Assembly: GCA_029881725.1 (NCBI GenBank) | Contig: JAOUMB010000007.1 | Span: 1 to 64,000, forward strand | Origin: Nitrospirota bacterium | Lineage (GTDB): Bacteria > Nitrospirota > JACRHL01 | Length of the DNA stretch: 64,000 nt | Reading direction: 5' to 3' | Shown: positions 57,588-64,000 of the stretch, piece by piece | Layout of the letters: each line of letters begins with the position of its first letter | Numbering within the stretch: the stretch's first letter is position 1 | The notes under the pieces: model-generated | What the model was told of the DNA's origin: nothing | What the model saw: the letters and a program-made list of their open reading frames with translations, nothing else | The model's database searches: none | Translations under genes and position numbers: made by a program

Positions 57588-59858
57588 TCAGGCGGTGCGG
57601 CACCAGGTGCGCCACATCTCCCGCAGGGCGTGTTCGAAATCCTGGGCAAAGGCATCCCCATCGCACAAACGGGAGGATGCCATGCGGTCGCGCAACTCCC
57701 GGTGCAGGGTGGCAAGCCGCTCCGGGTCGGCGGCCAGGGCGGCGGCCAGTTCCACATAGGCATCGGTGGATGGGGCGATCAGATCTTCCAGGTCCATATT
57801 TTTGAGCAGGCTGACCCCCACCCGGCCCATGTGGCTGGTGCCCTCCAGGGTAATCACCGGCACCCCCATCCACAGGGCCTCGCAGGTGGTGGTGGTGCCG
57901 TTATAGGGAAATGTGTCCAGTGCGATGTCCATCAAGTGATAGGCCCCCAGGTGGCCGCTCACGCCGGGAAACCACGCCCGCAGATCGAGGCGGTCCGGGT
58001 GGATGCCGTGCCCGGCGAACATCTCCTGGCACCGTTCCCGTCCGGCTTCCGTGGTGAACGCCCGGGATTTCATCAGCAACCGGGAACCGGGAACGGCACT
58101 TAGCACCCGGGCCCACACCTCGGCCACTTCCGGGTTGAACTTGGAGAAGTTGTTGAACGAGCCAAAGGTGACATGGCCGTTCTTTCGCATTGGCGGCGGG
58201 CCTGGCTCCGGTGCGGCGGCAGGCGGGGAATAGCAGAGAAAGGAGTGGGGCAGGCGGACCAGTTGTTCCGAACAGTGCCCGTCATGTTCCGGCGGGTCGG
58301 CGTGGATGTCCGTAATCCGGTAGTCCATGGCCCGCAGCCCGGTGGAGATGGGGCTGCCGAGATAGGTCACCTGCACTGGCGCGGGGCGGTGGGCAAAAAT
58401 CTCCACCCGGCTTCTGTGGGTGTGGCCCGCCAGATCGATCAGGATGTCCACCCGGTCCTTGCGGATGGCCGCGACGGCCTGTGCGTCGCTCATGGGGCCG
58501 ATGTCCACCCAGTGGTCGACCATGCCGCGCAGGCGGCGGGTGCTCTCGTCCGGTTTGGGCAGGTGCGCGTAGCAGTGGATTGACAGCTTGCCGGGATCGT
58601 GTCGCGCAAATATTTTTTCGGCGAAGTAGGCCACCGAGTGGGTGCGCAGATCGGGGGAGACAAAGCCGACCGTCAGGCGCCGCTCCGCCGCGCGGGAGTT
58701 GGGGTGGGCGACCGTGTCCGGGTCCGGCAGGCCGCGCTCCATGCGTTCCGCCAGCCGCCGGACGGAGCGCAGCACCCCGTCCGGCCCCAGATCGGTGCGG
58801 TAGCACTCCATCATGGTTATGTCGCACCGGGCCTTGTAGTTGTCCGGCTCCATTTCGAGAACCTTCTGGTAGCAGGCGATGGCCTCCCGTTGATGGGTGA
58901 GGCGTTCATAGACGGTGGCCTTGGTAAACCACGCCTGAACATCTTCCGGATGCGTGGCGAGCACCTGGTCAGCCTGCGCCATTGCCTTGGAATAATCATC
59001 CAGTTCGACCCGGGCGGCGCTGAGGAGGGCGCGGGCGGAAATGTTCTGGGGATCCGTTTCCAATACCTGCTCCAGGGTATCCGCGGACCTGGAAAAATCG
59101 CGGGCGTCGAACAGCGCCCGACCCAGGGTCTCGCGCCAGGAGATATCCTCCGGGTTTCGCTCCACGGCATTACGAAGGTGTTTGATGCCGGTGACATGGG
59201 AGCCGGACAGGCACAGCATCCGCCCCAACTGGTAGTGGGCGATGGCGGATTCGGGCGCCAGGGTGACGGCCTGCTGCAACTGGCGGATACTATCCGCATG
59301 GCGCCCCAACTCACCCAGGGTCAGGCCCAGCGCAATGTGCGCCTGCACCATGGTGGGAGCCAGTTGGACGGCGGTGGCAAACGCCTTCTCCGCCTGCGCC
59401 AGGTCGCCGGCTTCCATGCAAACGCGGCCCAGGTTCAGGTGGGCCTCGGGAAAGGCGGGGCGCAGCGCCACCGCATGCTTAAAGGAGACGGCGGCATCGG
59501 CGCCATGCCCCTGCGCGGACAGCACCATTCCCAGCCAGAAATGGGCCAGCGGGTTGTCGGGGGGGTGGGTCAGTTCGTGCCGGAAGGCATCCGCCGCATC
59601 GTCCAGCCGGCCCGCATGGAAGCAGGCGATACCGTATGGCATGCGGAGTCCGGGCTGGTCGGGCAGGTTCCGGATGCCGGTGCCGAGCAAGTCAACGGCT
59701 TGGGCGGCGGCCCCGCGCTGCAACAGCAGCACCCCCAACTGGTAGCTGGCCGCCGGGTGGCCCGGCTGCCGCTCCAGAATCGTGCGGTACAGGGTTTCGG
59801 CGGCCTCCGTCTGCCCGGCGCGCTGCAACTGCAGCGCCTGTTGCAGCGTGTCGGCCAC
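57588..59858 (-). CDS. TPR-containing O-GlcNAc-transferase/SPINDLY-like glycosyltransferase (GT41-type)
   Basis: N-terminal TPR array; RRLTVGFVSPDLRTHSVAYF; DILIDLAGHTHRSRVEIFAHRPAPVQVTYLGSPISTGLRAMDYRITD; FNNFSKFNPEVAEVWARVLSAVPGSRLLMK; DTFPYNGTTTTCEALWMGVPVITLEG. Confidence 0.93.
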   Translation of the reverse strand: MADTLQQALQLQRAGQTEAAETLYRTILERQPGHPAASYQLGVLLLQRGAAAQAVDLLGTGIRNLPDQPGLRMPYGIACFHAGRLDDAADAFRHELTHPPDNPLAHFWLGMVLSAQGHGADAAVSFKHAVALRPAFPEAHLNLGRVCMEAGDLAQAEKAFATAVQLAPTMVQAHIALGLTLGELGRHADSIRQLQQAVTLAPESAIAHYQLGRMLCLSGSHVTGIKHLRNAVERNPEDISWRETLGRALFDARDFSRSADTLEQVLETDPQNISARALLSAARVELDDYSKAMAQADQVLATHPEDVQAWFTKATVYERLTHQREAIACYQKVLEMEPDNYKARCDITMMECYRTDLGPDGVLRSVRRLAERMERGLPDPDTVAHPNSRAAERRLTVGFVSPDLRTHSVAYFAEKIFARHDPGKLSIHCYAHLPKPDESTRRLRGMVDHWVDIGPMSDAQAVAAIRKDRVDILIDLAGHTHRSRVEIFAHRPAPVQVTYLGSPISTGLRAMDYRITDIHADPPEHDGHCSEQLVRLPHSFLCYSPPAAAPEPGPPPMRKNGHVTFGSFNNFSKFNPEVAEVWARVLSAVPGSRLLMKSRAFTTEAGRERCQEMFAGHGIHPDRLDLRAWFPGVSGHLGAYHLMDIALDTFPYNGTTTTCEALWMGVPVITLEGTSHMGRVGVSLLKNMDLEDLIAPSTDAYVELAAALAADPERLATLHRELRDRMASSRLCDGDAFAQDFEHALREMWRTWCRTA

Positions 59859-59867
59859 CGGGCGCGG

Positions 59868-61655
59868 TTAGTCTACCGCCTCGCTCTTGATGTACAGGTC
59901 CCGCAACTGCCGGTCCGAGACCCTGGAGGGGGCGTCCGTGAGCAGGCAGGTGGCCTTCTGGGTTTTGGGGAAGGCGATCACGTCGCGGATGGAGGTGGCG
60001 CCGGTCAGCAGCATCACCAGCCGGTCGAGGCCGAAGGCCAGCCCGCCGTGGGGTGGCGCGCCGCTCTCCAGGGCATTCAGCAGGAAGCCAAATTTTTCGG
60101 CGGCCTCGTCCGCGTCGATGCCGAGCAGGCCGAGCATCTTGCGTTGCAGGTTCATGTCGTGGATACGGATCGATCCGCCGCCGATTTCGGTGCCGTTCCA
60201 CACCAGGTCGTAGGCCAGGGAGCGGGCCTTGGCCGGCTCCGTTTCCAGCAGGTCCATGTCGTCCGGGTGGGGGGCGGTGAACGGGTGGTGCAGGGCCACG
60301 TGCCGCTTCTCGTCCCCGTCGTACTCCAGAAGCGGAAAATCCACCACCCACAACAGCTGGTCGCCCGCGTTCTCCAGCAGGCCGAGCCGCTCCGCCACGT
60401 GCAGGCGCAGGTTGGCCAGGGTGTCGTTGACCACCTGCGGGGCATCCGCGATGAACAGCATCAGGTCGCCCGGTTCCGTGTCCATGGCGTCCTGCATCTT
60501 TTGCAGGGTCTCCGGGGTGAAGAACTTGACGATGGGGCTTTCCAGGCCGTTGGGGGTCACCTTGATCCAGGCCATGCCCTTGGCCTTGTAGGTTTTGCAG
60601 AACTCGGTCAGGTCGTCCAGTTCCTTGCGGGAGGAATCGGCCAGGGTTTTGGCGTTGATGCCCTTTACCTTGCCGCCGCCGGCCAGGGCCCCCTTGAACA
60701 CCATGAAGTCACACCCTTCCGAAACGATGTCCGTCACGTCCACCAGTTCCAGGCCGAAACGGGTGTCGGGCCGGTCGGTTCCGAAGCGGGAAACGGCCTC
60801 GTCGTAGGTCATGTGCGGCAGGGGAGAGGGCAGGTTGACGCCTTTCACCTCGTGGAACACGGCGCGGATCATGCCCTCGGTGAGATCCATGACCGTTTCC
60901 CGGTCCACAAAGCTCATCTCCAGGTCGATCTGGGTGAATTCCGGCTGCCGATCGGCGCGCAGGTCCTCGTCGCGAAAGCAGCGGGCGATCTGGTAGTAGC
61001 GGTCCATGCCGGCCACCATCAGCAACTGCTTGAACAGTTGGGGTGACTGGGGCAGGGCGAAGAAACGTCCCGGGTTGGTGCGGCTGGGCACCAGATAGTC
61101 GCGGGCGCCCTCCGGGGTGCTCTTGGTCAGGAACGGGGTTTCCACCTCGACAAAGGCGCGGGTGTCCAGATATTCACGCACCGCGCGCACCACCCGGTGG
61201 CGCAGCATCAGGTTGCGCTGCATGGCCGGACGGCGCAGGTCCAGGTGGCGGTGGGCCAGACGCACCGCCTCCCCGGCTTCCGTGTCGTCGGAGATTTCCA
61301 GCACCGGGGTTTTGGCGGTGGACACGATCTTCAGGGTGCGGGCGACCACCTCCACCATGCCGGTGGCCAGGGACGGGTTTTCAGTTTCCTTCGGGCGGTG
61401 GCGCACATCGCCTTCCACCTGAATGACGTATTCCGAGCGCAGGGAGTGCGCCACGTCGTGGATTTCGGCGGAGTCGTCCGGATTGAACACCACCTGGGTG
61501 ATGCCGTAACGGTCGCGCAGATCCACGAAGATCAACCCGCCGTGGTCCCGGCGGCTATGCACCCAGCCGCACAGGGTAACGGTCTGGCTGTCGTGGTCTT
61601 CGCGCAGTTCACCGCAGGTATGCGTGCGCCACTGGGTGGACAGGGATTCGTTCAT
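59868..61655 (-). CDS. aspS: Aspartyl-tRNA synthetase
   Basis: [93 protein letters not shown]. Confidence 0.98.
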   Translation of the reverse strand: MNESLSTQWRTHTCGELREDHDSQTVTLCGWVHSRRDHGGLIFVDLRDRYGITQVVFNPDDSAEIHDVAHSLRSEYVIQVEGDVRHRPKETENPSLATGMVEVVARTLKIVSTAKTPVLEISDDTEAGEAVRLAHRHLDLRRPAMQRNLMLRHRVVRAVREYLDTRAFVEVETPFLTKSTPEGARDYLVPSRTNPGRFFALPQSPQLFKQLLMVAGMDRYYQIARCFRDEDLRADRQPEFTQIDLEMSFVDRETVMDLTEGMIRAVFHEVKGVNLPSPLPHMTYDEAVSRFGTDRPDTRFGLELVDVTDIVSEGCDFMVFKGALAGGGKVKGINAKTLADSSRKELDDLTEFCKTYKAKGMAWIKVTPNGLESPIVKFFTPETLQKMQDAMDTEPGDLMLFIADAPQVVNDTLANLRLHVAERLGLLENAGDQLLWVVDFPLLEYDGDEKRHVALHHPFTAPHPDDMDLLETEPAKARSLAYDLVWNGTEIGGGSIRIHDMNLQRKMLGLLGIDADEAAEKFGFLLNALESGAPPHGGLAFGLDRLVMLLTGATSIRDVIAFPKTQKATCLLTDAPSRVSDRQLRDLYIKSEAVD

Positions 61656-62464
61656 CCGCCCTTCCTCGTTCGGGTTTTCTTTTTCGGTTTTGGAGGGGAC
61701 TCGGCCGCCGTGGGGCGGCGGGGCCGTGCCGGTTTCCGTTCCTTGCCGGATGCCATGCGATCCAGCCGTTTGATCTCGGCCTCGGTCAGGGTCCGTGCAT
61801 CGCCTGGGGACAGGTCGCCCACGGTCAGGAAGCCGTACCCCACCCGCCGCAGCTTGAGCACCGAGTGGCCCACATGATCAAACATGCGCCGGATTTGCCG
61901 GTAGCGGCCCTCGTGCAGGATTACCTCCAGCCAGGCGTTGGTCTTGGTGGTTTCCAGGAGTTTGACCTCGGCGGGGGCGGTGCGGCCGTCCTCCAGAGGC
62001 ACGCCGCGGACCAGCAGGGCCAGGGCGCGCTCCCCCGGGACTCCTTTGGTTTTGACCAGATAGCGTTTGGGAATGCCCCCCTTGGGGTGCATCAGCTTGT
62101 GGGCCAGTTCACCGTCGTTGGTGACAATGATCAGCCCCTCGCTGTCCAGGTCCAGACGTCCCACGGTAAACAGGCGCTGTTGCAGGTGGGAGAAAAAGGA
62201 CACCACGGTGGGGCGGTCCGCATCCGGTTCGGAGGTGCACAGCACGCCACGCGGCTTATAGAACAGGTAGTGGACCTTGTGTTCCTGGCGCAGGGCCACG
62301 CGGCGTCCGCGCACTTTCACGTGGTCGCACGCCGGGTCGGCCTTGTCGCCAAGACTGGCCACCTTGCCGTTTACCGTCACCACGCCCTCGGCAATCCACG
62401 CCTCCACCTGGCGGCGTGAAGCAATCCCGGCGCGGGACAAAAGCTTTTGAATTCGTTCCTGCAT
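61652..62464 (-). CDS. rluB: 23S rRNA pseudouridine synthase (RluB-type)
   Basis: [70 protein letters not shown]. Confidence 0.92.
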   Translation of the reverse strand: MQERIQKLLSRAGIASRRQVEAWIAEGVVTVNGKVASLGDKADPACDHVKVRGRRVALRQEHKVHYLFYKPRGVLCTSEPDADRPTVVSFFSHLQQRLFTVGRLDLDSEGLIIVTNDGELAHKLMHPKGGIPKRYLVKTKGVPGERALALLVRGVPLEDGRTAPAEVKLLETTKTNAWLEVILHEGRYRQIRRMFDHVGHSVLKLRRVGYGFLTVGDLSPGDARTLTEAEIKRLDRMASGKERKPARPRRPTAAESPPKPKKKTRTRKGG

Positions 62465-62711
62465 AAGCCGACTATTGTATCTGTAAATCACTCCCCAAAT
62501 CAGCAAGTTGGGCAGGAATTCGCAAAAATGTTCAATATGAGGGCTGTTTGCGGTGGTGGTTCCCCGCTGGCCAGCACCGCGCGAGTGCTTTTTCCGGCTG
62601 TTGGAGCCGCGAATTTGGTTTGAATCAGGGCCCGGAGAGGGCTGTGTCGACCTGGGTTGACCGTTCCCCCATTCGAGGCCCATGGAAGGTGATTGCCCAG
62701 CCCTGCCTCAC

Positions 62712-62744
62712 CCGTCAGCAAATACGGCCGTGCGCCCCGCGCAC
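62712..62744 (+). repeat. Dispersed REP-like repeat, copy F
   Basis: ccgtcagcaaatacggccgtgcgccccgcgcac, nearly identical to copy A at 25208. Confidence 0.6.
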
Positions 62745-62754
62745 CGCACCGCAC

Positions 62755-62791
62755 AAAAAAAGGGCCGGAGGCGCGATGCCTCCGGCCCTTT
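62755..62791 (-). terminator. Rho-independent terminator of tpx
   Basis: aaaaagggccggaggc gcgat gcctccggcccttt; T-tract on -. Confidence 0.9.
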
Positions 62792-62808
62792 GATTTTTTT
62801 CGGACCGG

Positions 62809-63345
62809 TTACGCGTTCGCGGAAGCGGCGGCGGCGCCAGCGGTGCGGGCGGCGGCCAGAGCGGCATCGTAGTTCGGATGCTCGGTCATCTCCGGAACGA
62901 TCTCCTTGTAGACGATCGTGTTGTTGGCGTCCACCACGAAGATGGCGCGCATGTCCAGGTTGTGCTCCTTGATCAGCACGCCGTACTTCTGGCCGAAGTC
63001 GCGGGTGTTGTAGTCGGACAGCACTTCCACGTTCTGGATGCCGGCGGTCTCGCAGAAGCGGTTGACGGCGAACGGCAGGTCCATGGAAACGGTGAGGATC
63101 TTCACGCCGGACAGGGCCGAGGCTTCCTCGTTGAAGCGACGGGTCTGGGCGTCACACACCGGGGTGTCCAGGGACGGAACGGAGGAAATGATGCGCACGG
63201 TGCCGTTGTAGTCGGCGCTGCTCACATCGGCCAGGCCCTTGCGGGCGGTAAATTGCGGGGCGGCGTCGCCCACATTCAGTTCCGGACCCAGCAGGGTCAG
63301 CGGGTTGCCCTTCAGGGTCGCTACGCCGGTACGCTCTTGAGCCAT
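62809..63345 (-). CDS. tpx: Thiol peroxidase (atypical 2-Cys peroxiredoxin)
   Basis: IISSVPSLDTPVCDAQTRRFNEEA; VNRFCETAGIQNVEVLSDYN. Confidence 0.95.
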   Translation of the reverse strand: MAQERTGVATLKGNPLTLLGPELNVGDAAPQFTARKGLADVSSADYNGTVRIISSVPSLDTPVCDAQTRRFNEEASALSGVKILTVSMDLPFAVNRFCETAGIQNVEVLSDYNTRDFGQKYGVLIKEHNLDMRAIFVVDANNTIVYKEIVPEMTEHPNYDAALAAARTAGAAAASANA

Positions 63346-63486
63346 GATTAAACTCCCCAACAAAATCGGGTTTGAAAAAAAACCACCGAGGAACCCCCCC
63401 GGAAGCTGTACATGATGTTTGGAATACCCATCATAAGGCCCGTTTTCCCGGCTGCGCAAGGGGGCAGGTGCCGCCTTTTTTCCTGT

Positions 63487-64000
63487 TTATGACAGCGCGA
63501 ACAGAATCACCCCGCCCAGGGCCATCCGGTAGCCCACGAACACCCCCATGGAGTGGCGCTGGATGAAGCGCAGAAAATAGCGGATGCACAGGTAGGCAAA
63601 CAGGGCCGACAGCGCAAAACCTGCCGCCATGGGCAGCAGGTTTTCGCCGCCGTTGCCGGAGGTGGCCCACTCGGCCAGCTTGAGCACGCTGCTTGCCGCG
63701 ATGACCGGGATGGACAGCAGAAACGAGAACCGGGCGGCCGCCTCGCGGGTCAGCCCCAGGGCCAGCCCGGCGGTCATGGTGATGCCGGAACGCGATACGC
63801 CGGGCACCAGAGCCAGCGCCTGGGAGACGCCCACCAGCAGGGCGTCACGCCAGCTGAGGCTGCCGGTTTCCCGCCGGTGGGTGCCCATGCGGTCGGCGGC
63901 CCACAGCACCAGTCCGAAGCCGATGGTGGTGGCGGCAATCACCCGTGGATCACGGGCGATGGTCTCAATCAGTCCGCCGAAGGCCAGCCCGGCCAGCACC
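63487..64000 (-). CDS. uppP: Undecaprenyl-diphosphatase UppP/BacA, partial, runs off the window end
   Basis: DALLVGVSQALALVPGVSRSGITMTAGLALGLTREAAARFSFLLSIPVI. Confidence 0.95.
   Translation of the reverse strand, partial: VLAGLAFGGLIETIARDPRVIAATTIGFGLVLWAADRMGTHRRETGSLSWRDALLVGVSQALALVPGVSRSGITMTAGLALGLTREAAARFSFLLSIPVIAASSVLKLAEWATSGNGGENLLPMAAGFALSALFAYLCIRYFLRFIQRHSMGVFVGYRMALGGVILFALS

Noticed and set aside
58599-61046. 815-aa plus-strand ORF spanning the antisense of the glycosyltransferase and aspS
   Set aside because: Spans two well-defined minus-strand genes; shadow ORF

Overview
High-GC proteobacterial-type chromosomal window, densely coded and mostly housekeeping. No IS elements, prophage, CRISPR arrays or rRNA were seen. 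Main blocks: aroA-tyrA-hisC-pheA; a TPR protein; a CBS / PII-like / three DUF1538 operon; recR-ebfC-dnaX with the SRP RNA, two tRNA-Ser genes and tadA; a monoheme cytochrome-porin resembling Cyc2; an HSP20; two paralogous small lipoproteins; tsaE, nnrD, acpS and pdxJ; a large cadherin-like secreted protein followed by a repeat-rich intergenic island; an MFS transporter and gltA; a SWIM-SNF2 helicase; a substrate-binding protein coupled to a hybrid histidine kinase; a tightly coupled ubiA-ubiD-(FGE-like x3)-FAD monooxygenase operon; a GNAT-HDAC fusion; purQ-purL-purF-LOG-nth; paired novel lipoproteins; a SPINDLY/OGT-like TPR glycosyltransferase; aspS-rluB; tpx; and uppP. The best candidates for something undescribed are (i) the FGE-like trio, of which one member carries an N-terminal di-CxxCH cytochrome region and is the only one to keep the FGE CxxxxC pair, inside a translationally coupled ubiA/ubiD operon; (ii) the Cyc2-like fused cytochrome-porin; (iii) the PII/CBS/triple DUF1538 operon; and (iv) a dispersed REP-like intergenic repeat family. 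Family calls come from reading the translated sequences; no database searches were run.
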